64,000 nt of DNA, taken from NCBI GenBank assembly GCA_003443635.1, contig CP031964.1, positions 1,272,321 to 1,336,320 on the forward strand, given 5' to 3'. The position numbers and the translations under genes were made by a program. Under the pieces are notes generated by a model. That model did not search any database. It was not told the DNA's origin and worked only from the letters and a program-made list of their open reading frames with translations. This stretch comes from Flavobacteriaceae bacterium. GTDB taxonomy: Bacteria > Bacteroidota > Bacteroidia > Flavobacteriales > Flavobacteriaceae. Shown here in pieces: positions 8,984 to 16,184 of this stretch. The stretch's first letter is position 1. Each line of letters starts with the position of its first letter.

Positions 8984-10000
8984 ATGCTTAGACTCAAACT
9001 ATTTAGATCTAAAACTAAAATAGCAATACTATTGTTATTGTTACTGGCGTGCATTGGTATTTTTGGATTTAAACTATTATCAGGATATAGTTGGGTAGAT
9101 GCATTATATATGACAGTAATTACAGTCACTACTGTTGGTTTTGGTGAAGTACGACCGTTAGACGATACATCAAAAGTGTTTACTGTATTTTTAATTATAG
9201 CAAGTGTAGTTATTGTTGGTTACGCCATTAAAGTGATCTCAGAATATATTTTAAGTAAAAATGATATAGAAGAATTAAAACAAAAGAAGATGCAAAAGAA
9301 AATTGATGCTTTAAAAAATCATATTATTATTTGTGGTTATGGTAGAAATGGGAGGCAAGCGGCTATAAAATTATTAGCGCATAATAAACCTTTTGTTGTT
9401 ATTGAAAAAGATAAAGACCTTATAGATAAACTCGAAAATGATCTAGTGCCATTTGTTTCAGGAAATGCAAATGAAGATGAAGTATTAATTCAAGCAGGAG
9501 TAGAGCGTGCCGCTTGTTTAATTTCAGCGTTACCTAATGATGCAGATAACCTATTTGTAGTATTGTCTGCGAGGCAGATTAATCAGAAAATGAATATTAT
9601 AAGTCGTGCATCTCAAGAAACATCCTATAATAAACTTAAACTTGCTGGAGCAAATAATGTAATTCTCCCAGACAAAATAGGAGGAGATCATATGGCTTCT
9701 TTAGTGGTAGTTCCCGATTTAATGGAATTTATAGATAACCTATCGATTGTTGGAAAAACAAATATAAATATTGAAGAAATTGAAGTTGAAAAATTGTACA
9801 ATACATCTCAAATAAAAACCATTAAAGATTTAGATTTACGAAACAAAACTGGATGCAACGTTATTGGATATAAGAACGAAAATGGTGAATATATTGTTAA
9901 TCCAGAAGCAACACTAAAACTAATGCCTAAATCTAAGATCATTGTTTTAGGGCGCCCAGAACAAATACATACACTTAATTCTCTATACAATATAGATTGA
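8984..10000 (+). CDS. Two-TM potassium channel with RCK (TrkA-N/TrkA-C) domains
   Basis: The 338-residue protein has two membrane helices (about 12-32 and 64-90) flanking a pore loop. Its selectivity filter TVGFGE (50-55) is the K+-channel signature with the usual Tyr replaced by Phe. A cytoplasmic TrkA-N Rossmann domain follows (GYGRNG at 118-123 after HIIIC; ribose-binding acidic end VVIEKD). A TrkA-C-like domain lies at about 255-338. This is the MthK/Kch-like layout, in which nucleotide or ion binding to RCK domains gates K+ flow. It is probably co-transcribed with the PspC-like gene. Confidence 0.9.
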   Translation: MLRLKLFRSKTKIAILLLLLLACIGIFGFKLLSGYSWVDALYMTVITVTTVGFGEVRPLDDTSKVFTVFLIIASVVIVGYAIKVISEYILSKNDIEELKQKKMQKKIDALKNHIIICGYGRNGRQAAIKLLAHNKPFVVIEKDKDLIDKLENDLVPFVSGNANEDEVLIQAGVERAACLISALPNDADNLFVVLSARQINQKMNIISRASQETSYNKLKLAGANNVILPDKIGGDHMASLVVVPDLMEFIDNLSIVGKTNINIEEIEVEKLYNTSQIKTIKDLDLRNKTGCNVIGYKNENGEYIVNPEATLKLMPKSKIIVLGRPEQIHTLNSLYNID

Positions 10001-10101
10001 TTTTCTTTTTAACAGCTTATGTTTTAAAAACTCATTTTTTTTTAGCATCTTGCTGTCCTTATATTAAAAACTAAATAATATACTAACTAATATTTTTTAT
10101 T

Positions 10102-11724
10102 ATGAAGAAATATCTTCTTTCAATTTTTACATTATTACCATTTTTAACATTTGCACAAGATAAAGGGCTAGACGAAAGGATAAACGACTGGTTTTTTCCA
10201 ATTGCAGTATGGTGGGAAAATCTAGTGTTAACGACTGTTCCTATTGGTGAATATAATGTTCCGGTAGTTGTACTTTTATTAGTAGCAGGAGCAAGTTTTT
10301 TTACTATTTATTTTAAATTCCCAAGCATCACTAAGTTTGGATTAGCAATAAACACAGTTCGTGGTAAATACGATGAAATTGAAGGACATGGAGTAGAAGA
10401 AAAAGTAGCAGTTAATATTGTAGATGGTGATTTGCCTGATACTATAAGAGATGAAAGTGAAGAAGGAGAAGTATCTCATTTCCAGGCTTTAGCAACAGCA
10501 GTTTCTGGAACCGTTGGTTTAGGTAATATTGCAGGGGTAGCCGTGGCAATTGCACTTGGTGGACCAGGAGCAACCTTTTGGATGATTGTTTGTGGATTAA
10601 TAGGTATGGCTACAAAATTTGTAGAATGTACTTTAGGTGTAAAATATAGAGATGTAGGTCCAGACGGAACAGTATATGGTGGTCCGATGTACTATTTATC
10701 AAAAGGATTAAAAGAAAGAGGGTTTGGAGGTATTGGTAAAGTATTAGGTGTACTTTTTGCAATTTTATGTATTGGCGCTTCATTTGGAGGAGGTAATGCA
10801 TTTCAATCTAATCAAGCAGCAGTACAGTTAAGCTCATTATTTAATTTACAAGGAGGCTCTACTGGAGTTGTAATTGGAATTATATTAGCTATTCTTGTTG
10901 GAATAGTAATTATTGGAGGAATAAAACGTATCGCTAAAATTACTGAAAAAATAGTGCCATTTATGGCAGGTATTTATGTGTTGGCAGCTTTAGTAATCAT
11001 ATTTGCTAACTTTAGTTATATAGATGATGCATTTGGACTAATCTTTAAAGGAGCATTTACACCATTTGCTGCAGTTGGAGGTTTTGTTGGAGTATTAATA
11101 GTAGGATTTCAACGAGCAGCATTTTCTAATGAAGCAGGAGCTGGTAGTGCTGCAATTGCACATTCTGCAGTAAAAACAAAATACCCTGCATCAGAAGGAG
11201 TAGTAGCATTACTAGAGCCATTTATTGATACAGTTGTAATTTGTACAATGACAGCTTTAGTAATTATTTTCTTTAATATAGATGGTGCTAATATGCAAAG
11301 TATATTTGAATATGGATCAGTTCAAGGAAGTAATGTTATATTAAATGGTACTGGAGAACAATTAGGAGGAGTAGATTTAACTTCTAAAGCATTTGATTCT
11401 GTAATACCAGGATTCTCATATATTTTAACAATAGCGATTGTGTTATTTGCATTCTCTACAATGATTTCTTGGTCTTATTATGGCTTACAATCATGGAAGT
11501 ATTTATTTGGAAGAGGTAAAAGAGCAGATATGGCTTATAAAATCTTATTCTTAGTATTTGTTGTTATTGGAGCTGCTGCGACATTAGACGCTGTTATTAA
11601 ATTCTCTGATGCAATGATATTAGCATTGGTATTCCCTAATATGATAGGATTATTTTTCTTATTCCCTAAAGTTAAAGAAGAAGTTGCTAGATATATGAAA
11701 GCAATTAGAACATCTAAAGAATAA
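10102..11724 (+). CDS. Alanine/glycine:cation symporter (AGCS family)
   Basis: This 540-residue polytopic protein belongs to the AGCS (sodium:alanine symporter) family. The signature stretches are FQALATAVSGTVGLGNIAGVA, TKFVECTLGVKYRD, GPMYYLSKGL and GFQRAAFSNEAGAGSAAIAH. About ten hydrophobic helices are visible. It imports alanine or glycine with Na+ or H+. A cleavable signal-like N-terminus (MKKYLLSIFTLLPFLTFAQ) precedes the first transport helix, an addition often seen in the Bacteroidota branch. About 100 residues between the first helix and the core are acidic (roughly 85-125). It is followed after 36 bases by the HhH gene. Confidence 0.92.
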   Translation: MKKYLLSIFTLLPFLTFAQDKGLDERINDWFFPIAVWWENLVLTTVPIGEYNVPVVVLLLVAGASFFTIYFKFPSITKFGLAINTVRGKYDEIEGHGVEEKVAVNIVDGDLPDTIRDESEEGEVSHFQALATAVSGTVGLGNIAGVAVAIALGGPGATFWMIVCGLIGMATKFVECTLGVKYRDVGPDGTVYGGPMYYLSKGLKERGFGGIGKVLGVLFAILCIGASFGGGNAFQSNQAAVQLSSLFNLQGGSTGVVIGIILAILVGIVIIGGIKRIAKITEKIVPFMAGIYVLAALVIIFANFSYIDDAFGLIFKGAFTPFAAVGGFVGVLIVGFQRAAFSNEAGAGSAAIAHSAVKTKYPASEGVVALLEPFIDTVVICTMTALVIIFFNIDGANMQSIFEYGSVQGSNVILNGTGEQLGGVDLTSKAFDSVIPGFSYILTIAIVLFAFSTMISWSYYGLQSWKYLFGRGKRADMAYKILFLVFVVIGAAATLDAVIKFSDAMILALVFPNMIGLFFLFPKVKEEVARYMKAIRTSKE

Positions 11725-11760
11725 AAATAATTCCTTAAATTCGTCTTTAAATCTTTAAAG

Positions 11761-12633
11761 ATGAATAAATTAAAATCCCACTTCCAGTTTTCTAAAAAAC
11801 AACGAAGTGGGATTTTTATATTACTACTACTTATTATAATATGTCAATGTATTTACTTTTTTATAGAAATACCTCCAGAAGATATTGCAATTGATGATAA
11901 CGAATTACAACGATTTCAAAAAGAAATAGATTCACTTCGTTTAGTTCGACTTGAAAATAATAAACCTAAAATTTATCCATTTAATCCAAATTTTATTACA
12001 GATTATAAAGGCTATACTTTAGGAATGACTAATGAAGAAATTGATAGACTCTTGAAGTTTAGAAGTAAAGATCGATGGATTAATTCCTCAAAACAATTTC
12101 AAGAAATAACCAAAATTTCAGATTCTTTATTGAGAGCTATTTCTCCATATTTTAAATTCCCTAATTGGATAAAAACCCCTAAGCCAATAGCTTTAAACGC
12201 AAGTAATACTATTATTAAAACATATACTCAAAAACGAGATTTAAATACCGCTACAACATTACAACTTCAAAGAGTTTATGGGATAGGTAAAACATTATCT
12301 AAACGTATTGTTGATTATAGAAACAAATTTAAAGGCGGTTTTATTTCAGATATTGAGCTTCAAGATATCTATGGTTTATCTTTAGAAACTATACGGCAAT
12401 TAACAAATGAATTTACAGTTAAAACACCTAGAAAAGTTAGAAAGGTAAATTTAAATACTGCGACTAAAAATGAGCTGGTGACCATTCAATATATTGATTA
12501 CGAATTAGCTGATGAAATTATTGAACAAAGAGTATTGAGGGAAGGATTTAAAACCTTAGATGAATTAACAAAAGTTAAAGGTTTTCCAGGAAATAAGATT
12601 GATATAATTAAATTATATTTGACCCTCAATTAA
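11761..12633 (+). CDS. Membrane-anchored helix-hairpin-helix protein (ComEA-like)
   Basis: The 290-residue protein has an N-terminal membrane anchor (about 17-36) and repeated helix-hairpin-helix units, at about 160-200 (DLNTATTLQLQRVYGIG) and 230-290 (VNLNTATKNELVTIQYID). A degenerate unit lies near 85-125. HhH motifs bind DNA without sequence specificity. ComEA-like proteins carry incoming DNA across the envelope in natural transformation, so DNA uptake is a reasonable but unproven role. In flavobacteria this gene is commonly found next to an acyl-CoA dehydrogenase, as here (19-base gap). Confidence 0.8.
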   Translation: MNKLKSHFQFSKKQRSGIFILLLLIIICQCIYFFIEIPPEDIAIDDNELQRFQKEIDSLRLVRLENNKPKIYPFNPNFITDYKGYTLGMTNEEIDRLLKFRSKDRWINSSKQFQEITKISDSLLRAISPYFKFPNWIKTPKPIALNASNTIIKTYTQKRDLNTATTLQLQRVYGIGKTLSKRIVDYRNKFKGGFISDIELQDIYGLSLETIRQLTNEFTVKTPRKVRKVNLNTATKNELVTIQYIDYELADEIIEQRVLREGFKTLDELTKVKGFPGNKIDIIKLYLTLN

Positions 12634-12652
12634 AAAAAACAAGAAATTAGAG

Positions 12653-13819
12653 ATGAGTAATATGTACTTCACAGAAGAGCATCAATTATTTAGAGAAAGT
12701 CTTCAAGACTTTTTAAAAAAAGAAGTAGTTCCTCATATTGAGAAATGGGAAGAAACGGGTCATATAGAACGTTTTATTTGGGAGAAATTTGGAGAAATGG
12801 GTTATTTTGGACTTTCGTATCCAGAAGAATATGGAGGATTAGATTTAGATTTATTCTATACTGTAATATGGTTAGAAGAATTACAAAAAATAAATTCTGG
12901 TGGTTTTGCTGCAGCTATGTGGGCACACGCTTATTTAGCAATGACACACCTTAATAAAGAAGGAAATCATGATATAAAACAACGCTATTTAGCACCGAGT
13001 ATTACTGGAGAAAAAATAGGATGCCTTTGTATTACAGAGCCTTTTGGAGGGAGCGATGTGGCAGGAATGCGAACTACTGCTGTGAAACAAGGTGATACAT
13101 ATGTGATTAATGGATCTAAAACATTTATTACAAACGGAGTATACAGTGATTATTTGGTTGTTGCCGCTAAAACATCTCCAGATTTAGGAAATAAAGGACT
13201 TAGTATTTTTGTCATGGATAGAGATACCCCTGGCATCTCTGCTACTAAGTTAGATAAACTAGGATGGAGAGCATCAGATACAGGTGAGATTGCATTTGAT
13301 AATGTTGTGGTATCTGTATCCAATTTAATGGGAGAAGAAGGCAAAGGATTTCCTTATATAATGCAGCATTTCGCTTTAGAACGTTTAATAATGGGTATAA
13401 ATGCTCATGCAAGATCAGAGTATGCTTTAGAATATGCTATTCAATACATGAAAGAACGTCAAGCATTTGGTAAGACTATAGATAAATTTCAAGCATTACG
13501 TCATTCCGTTGCAGATATGGCAGCAGAGATTGAAGTAAGTAAAGAGTTTAATTACTCAGTTGCAAAACGTCTTAATGATGGTGAATATGTTGTTAAAGAA
13601 GCAACGATGTCTAAATTAGTATCTACTAAAATGGCAGACAGAGTAGCTTATGATTGCCTGCAGTTATTAGGAGGATATGGTTATATGGAAGATTATCCAT
13701 TAGCTAGAATTTTAAGAGATAGTCGTTTAGGTCCAATAGGTGGAGGAACTTCAGAAATCTTAAAGGAGATTATTGCTAAAATGATAATAGATAATAAAGA
13801 TTATAAGCCGGCAACATAA
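12653..13819 (+). CDS. Acyl-CoA dehydrogenase, LCAD/IVD-like active site
   Basis: The 388-residue flavoprotein has the full acyl-CoA dehydrogenase layout: an N-terminal helical domain, a central beta domain with CITEPFGGSDVAGM (125-139), and a C-terminal helical domain with ERQAFGKTIDKFQ and GGYGYMEDYPLARILRD. It oxidises an acyl-CoA at C2-C3, passing electrons to ETF. The C-terminal position that carries the catalytic Glu in MCAD/SCAD is Gly here (GGGTSEI, 363-369). The Glu in HARSEYALEY (Glu256) aligns with the helix-G base of long-chain and isovaleryl-CoA dehydrogenases, so the enzyme should be active but of that sub-type. A degenerate copy of its last 17 codons lies just downstream. Confidence 0.9.
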   Translation: MSNMYFTEEHQLFRESLQDFLKKEVVPHIEKWEETGHIERFIWEKFGEMGYFGLSYPEEYGGLDLDLFYTVIWLEELQKINSGGFAAAMWAHAYLAMTHLNKEGNHDIKQRYLAPSITGEKIGCLCITEPFGGSDVAGMRTTAVKQGDTYVINGSKTFITNGVYSDYLVVAAKTSPDLGNKGLSIFVMDRDTPGISATKLDKLGWRASDTGEIAFDNVVVSVSNLMGEEGKGFPYIMQHFALERLIMGINAHARSEYALEYAIQYMKERQAFGKTIDKFQALRHSVADMAAEIEVSKEFNYSVAKRLNDGEYVVKEATMSKLVSTKMADRVAYDCLQLLGGYGYMEDYPLARILRDSRLGPIGGGTSEILKEIIAKMIIDNKDYKPAT

Positions 13820-13906
13820 TATATTGAATGTCATTTTAGCAAAAATCATTTTTAATTATTGCTAAAATGATAATAGACAATAAAGATTATGAGCTAACGA
13901 TATAAT
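13769..13906. repeat. Direct repeat of the dehydrogenase 3' end plus hairpin
   Basis: Bases 13769-13820 (end of the dehydrogenase gene) recur at 13855-13906 with 45 of 52 identities, an offset of 86 bases. By eye all seven differences are transitions. Between the copies, TCATTTTAGCAA (13831-13842) is the exact reverse complement of TTGCTAAAATGA inside copy 2 (13859-13870), giving a 12-base stem. The arrangement looks like a duplication combined with an inverted segment, as template switching would leave. The second copy has its own stop codon and is not a gene. Confidence 0.75.
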
Positions 13907-13920
13907 TTAATGATTATTAA

Positions 13921-13950
13921 TTGTACATTATAAATTAGTTTATATATTTG
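13921..13950 (+). promoter_or_regulatory. rpsU promoter (TTG-N19-TATATTTG)
   Basis: TTG at 13921-13923 and TATATTTG at 13943-13950 match the Bacteroidota -33/-7 consensus (TTG, TAnnTTTG) with a 19-base spacer. Transcription should start at about 13954-13957, leaving a leader of about 30 bases that contains the Shine-Dalgarno sequence. Confidence 0.7.
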
Positions 13951-13970
13951 CATCCACAAAATCTAAAAGA

Positions 13971-13977
13971 GAGGAGG
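13971..13977 (+). promoter_or_regulatory. Strong Shine-Dalgarno sequence of rpsU
   Basis: GAGGAGG lies 10 bases before the ATG at 13988. It is the only strong Shine-Dalgarno sequence I noticed in the window. In Bacteroidota the 16S anti-SD is known to be sequestered on the ribosome with the help of protein bS21, and rpsU of flavobacteria keeps an SD for autogenous control. This site fits that model exactly. Confidence 0.8.
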
Positions 13978-13987
13978 TTAAGACACT

Positions 13988-14182
13988 ATGTTAATAATAC
14001 CAATTAAAGAAGGAGAAAATATAGATAGAGCGTTAAAACGTTTTAAGAGAAAGTTTGATAAAACTGGAACAAAACGTCAACTACAAACACGTAAGCAGTT
14101 TATAAAGCCTTCAGTGAAACGTAGAGCGCAAATTCAAAAAGCACAATACATCCAACACTTAAGAGATGCAGAAGAAATCTAG
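13988..14182 (+). CDS. rpsU: 30S ribosomal protein S21 (bS21)
   Basis: The 64-residue basic protein begins MLIIPIKEGENIDRALKRF, the standard S21 N-terminus, and has the arginine/lysine-rich C-terminal half. Tyr54, reported to hold the 16S rRNA anti-Shine-Dalgarno bases in flavobacterial ribosomes, is present (KAQYIQHLRD). The protein sits on the 30S platform. The gene has its own promoter, a strong SD and a terminator 26 bases after the stop, so it is monocistronic. The likely control is autogenous: ribosomes lacking bS21 have a free anti-SD and translate this mRNA well. Confidence 0.96.
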   Translation: MLIIPIKEGENIDRALKRFKRKFDKTGTKRQLQTRKQFIKPSVKRRAQIQKAQYIQHLRDAEEI

Positions 14183-14207
14183 TAAGTAGTTGTAAATAAT
14201 ATTTAAG

Positions 14208-14237
14208 ATCCCACAATGTAAATTGTGGGATTTTTTT
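14208..14237 (+). terminator. Rho-independent terminator of rpsU
   Basis: A perfect 10-base stem ATCCCACAAT (14208-14217) / ATTGTGGGAT (14222-14231) with loop GTAA is followed by a run of seven T. Confidence 0.92.
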
Positions 14238-14291
14238 ATACTTAAATTTTTAAAGTTTTGTATTTTTATAAAAACCTTATTGATAATATTT

Positions 14292-15182
14292 ATGTCTTTT
14301 CAAACTTTTATAGATTACCTTCAACTTGAAAAGAATTATTCTTCACATACCATAAATGCTTATCAAAAAGATTTAGAAAGTTTTCAGCAATTTTTAAAAG
14401 AAGAGTTTGATGTTTCAAATATCTCTAAAGTTCATTATAATGAAATTAGAAATTGGATTGTAAAATTAGTAGAAAGTGGTTTATCTAATCGAACAATTAA
14501 TAGGAAAATATCATCTTTAAATGCTTATTATAAATATCTAATGAAAATTAAAGATTTAAAAATAAATCCTTTAACAAAACACAAATCATTAAAAGTGAGT
14601 AAGAAGGTGCAAATACCTTTTTCTGAAACAGAAATTACAGAAGTATTAGAGAATTTAGACTTTGATAATTCATTTGAAGGTGTTCGTGATAAATTAATTA
14701 TAGAACTCTTTTATACTACAGGCATCCGACGAATAGAATTAATCCAATTAAAATTGAAAGACATAGATTTATCTAATAATACAATTAAAGTGTTGGGGAA
14801 AAGAAATAAGGAGCGTTTTTTGCCGTTATTAGATACATTAATAAGCACAATAAACGCTTATTATAAAAAGCGACAAGAACTAGAAATTATAAAAGATTAT
14901 GAGTTTGTTTTTTTAACTAAAAAAGGATTAAAAATTTATGAAACACTTGTTTATCGAATAATAAATGATTATTTTAGTAAAGCATCTACAAAAGTAAAAA
15001 AGAGTCCACATATCCTACGGCATTCATTCGCGACTCATTTGCTAAATCAAGGTGCTGATTTAAATGGTGTAAAAGAACTTCTTGGTCATTCTAGTTTAGC
15101 TGCAACACAAATTTATACTCATAATAGTATTGCAGAATTAAAAAAAGTGTATTCTAAAGCACATCCAAGAAATAAAAATTAG
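14292..15182 (+). CDS. Tyrosine recombinase, XerC/XerD type
   Basis: From the ATG at 14292 the protein has 296 residues, the usual Xer length. The frame is open from 14223, but an earlier start would lie inside the rpsU terminator. The N-terminal SAM-like core-binding domain spans about 1-95. The catalytic residues are Arg146 (TTGIRRIEL), Lys170, His240 and Arg243 (HILRHSFATH), His266 (LLGHSS) and the nucleophile Tyr275 (IYTH). Xer recombinases resolve chromosome dimers at dif before division. The setting between rpsU and hpf is the standard flavobacterial location, so this is a housekeeping Xer and not an island integrase. Whether it is XerC or XerD cannot be settled here. Confidence 0.9.
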   Translation: MSFQTFIDYLQLEKNYSSHTINAYQKDLESFQQFLKEEFDVSNISKVHYNEIRNWIVKLVESGLSNRTINRKISSLNAYYKYLMKIKDLKINPLTKHKSLKVSKKVQIPFSETEITEVLENLDFDNSFEGVRDKLIIELFYTTGIRRIELIQLKLKDIDLSNNTIKVLGKRNKERFLPLLDTLISTINAYYKKRQELEIIKDYEFVFLTKKGLKIYETLVYRIINDYFSKASTKVKKSPHILRHSFATHLLNQGADLNGVKELLGHSSLAATQIYTHNSIAELKKVYSKAHPRNKN

Positions 15183-15218
15183 AACCTACAAATATTGTCT
15201 AACTAAAAAAACAAAAAG

Positions 15219-15521
15219 ATGAAAGTAAACACACAATCCGTTAACTTCAATGCAGATCAAAAATTAATAGATTTTATTCAAAAACGAATGAATAAATTAG
15301 ATCAATATTACGATAAAGTTATAAAATCAGATGTTTTTTTAAAAGTTGAAAATACAAGTGATAAAGAAAATAAAATTTTTGAAGCAAAAATTAGCGTCCC
15401 TGGAGATAGTTTTATCGTAAAAAAACAATGTAAGTCATTTGAAGAAGGTACAGATTCGGCAGTAAATTCACTTGAAAGGCAGTTAAAAAAGCGTAAAGAA
15501 AAATTAAGATCACATTTATAG
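15219..15521 (+). CDS. hpf: Ribosome hibernation-promoting factor, short form
   Basis: The 100-residue protein has the single HPF/RaiA domain: beta-alpha-beta-beta-beta-alpha with SVNFNADQKLIDFIQKRM, FEAKISVPGDSFIVKKQC and the basic C-terminal helix ERQLKKRKEKL. It binds the 30S decoding region and inactivates or dimerises ribosomes under starvation. It lacks the C-terminal dimerisation domain of long HPF. It follows the recombinase after 36 bases and is probably co-transcribed. It is closed by the hairpin at 15574. Confidence 0.9.
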   Translation: MKVNTQSVNFNADQKLIDFIQKRMNKLDQYYDKVIKSDVFLKVENTSDKENKIFEAKISVPGDSFIVKKQCKSFEEGTDSAVNSLERQLKKRKEKLRSHL

Positions 15522-15543
15522 ATAAAATTTTTCAAAAAATGTT

Positions 15544-15572
15544 TTGAATAAATAAATAAATATATACATTTG
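15544..15572 (+). promoter_or_regulatory. tRNA-tuf operon promoter (TTG-N18-TACATTTG)
   Basis: TTG at 15544-15546 and TACATTTG at 15565-15572 fit the Bacteroidota -33/-7 consensus with an 18-base spacer. Transcription should begin at about 15576-15579, upstream of the first tRNA, and within the 5' arm of the following hairpin. Confidence 0.75.
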
Positions 15573-15573
15573 C

Positions 15574-15600
15574 AGTCCGTTAGAAATAGCGGACTTTTTT
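15574..15600 (+). terminator. hpf terminator overlapping the tRNA promoter start site
   Basis: AGTCCGTTA (15574-15582), a GAAA tetraloop and TAGCGGACT (15587-15595) form a 9-base stem (one G-T pair) followed by six T. It is a typical terminator for transcripts arriving from hpf. Because the tRNA promoter would start RNA inside the 5' arm, transcripts from that promoter may escape it. Confidence 0.8.
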
Positions 15601-15635
15601 ATGCTAAACTTTTAGACTAAAAAAGAACAAAAAAA

Positions 15636-15709
15636 GCCGATGTAGCTCAGCTGGCTAGAGCAGCTGATTTGTAATCAGCAGGTCGTGGGTTCGAGTCCCT
15701 CCATCGGCT
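15636..15709 (+). tRNA. tRNA-Thr (anticodon TGT)
   Basis: A 74-base cloverleaf: acceptor GCCGATG/CATCGGC, discriminator T, anticodon stem GCTGA/TCAGC with loop TTTGTAA, and T-arm with GTTCGAG. No CCA is encoded. It reads ACA (and other ACN by wobble). It is first of the four tRNAs before tuf. Confidence 0.96.
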
Positions 15710-15733
15710 CTTTTATTACAGAACACTAAAGAG

Positions 15734-15763
15734 TTAAATCTTTAATTTAAATTAAAGATTTAA
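15734..15763. repeat. 30-base perfect palindrome between tRNA genes
   Basis: TTAAATCTTTAATTT is followed directly by its exact reverse complement, giving 15-base arms with no spacer, within the 142-base gap between tRNA-Thr and tRNA-Tyr. It may fold in the precursor RNA as a processing or stabilising hairpin, or be a protein-binding site. Confidence 0.7.
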
Positions 15764-15851
15764 TACAGGGAAACAAAATCTAAAGTGTAGTCAACATAAT
15801 TCCCTTTATATTGACTTAAGTTCTTTAAAAGAGTGATTAAAATATAATATA

Positions 15852-15933
<82 letters not shown>

Positions 15934-15967
15934 CTATATTTTGACTAATGGATTTTTAAAAATTAAT

Positions 15968-16040
15968 GCGAGAGTAGCTCAGTTGGTAGAGCGTCAGCCT
16001 TCCAAGCTGAATGTCGCCGGTTCGAACCCGGTCTCTCGCT
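15968..16040 (+). tRNA. tRNA-Gly (anticodon TCC)
   Basis: A 73-base cloverleaf: acceptor GCGAGAG/CTCTCGC, discriminator T, anticodon stem TCAGC/GCTGA with loop CTTCCAA. It reads GGA (GGN by wobble). Confidence 0.96.
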
Positions 16041-16050
16041 CTAGTTTTTA

Positions 16051-16122
16051 GCCGGTGTAGCTCAGGGGTAGAGCGTTTCCTTGGTAAGGAAGAGGTCACG
16101 GGTTCAAATCCCGTCATTGGCT
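16051..16122 (+). tRNA. tRNA-Thr (anticodon GGT)
   Basis: A 72-base cloverleaf: acceptor GCCGGTG/CATTGGC (with G-T pairs), discriminator T, anticodon loop TTGGTAA. It reads ACC/ACU. It is only 10 bases after tRNA-Gly and 62 bases before tuf. Confidence 0.95.
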
Positions 16123-16184
16123 CTTTTAAAATTTATAAAATTGAACACTAATATTATTATATAACTAAGATTAAATTTTAAATC

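Noticed and set aside
14223-14291. Upstream start of the recombinase at 14223
   Set aside because: It lies inside the rpsU terminator and adds 23 hydrophobic residues foreign to Xer proteins; ATG 14292 is the normal start.
14292-15182. Integrase marking a mobile island next to the tRNA genes
   Set aside because: Length, sequence and the rpsU-recombinase-hpf context are those of a housekeeping Xer protein; no att-like repeats or cargo genes flank it.
15574-15600. Leader attenuator of the tRNA operon
   Set aside because: The predicted start site lies within the 5' arm, so the full hairpin would not form in that transcript; it fits better as the hpf terminator, although start-site mapping could change this view.
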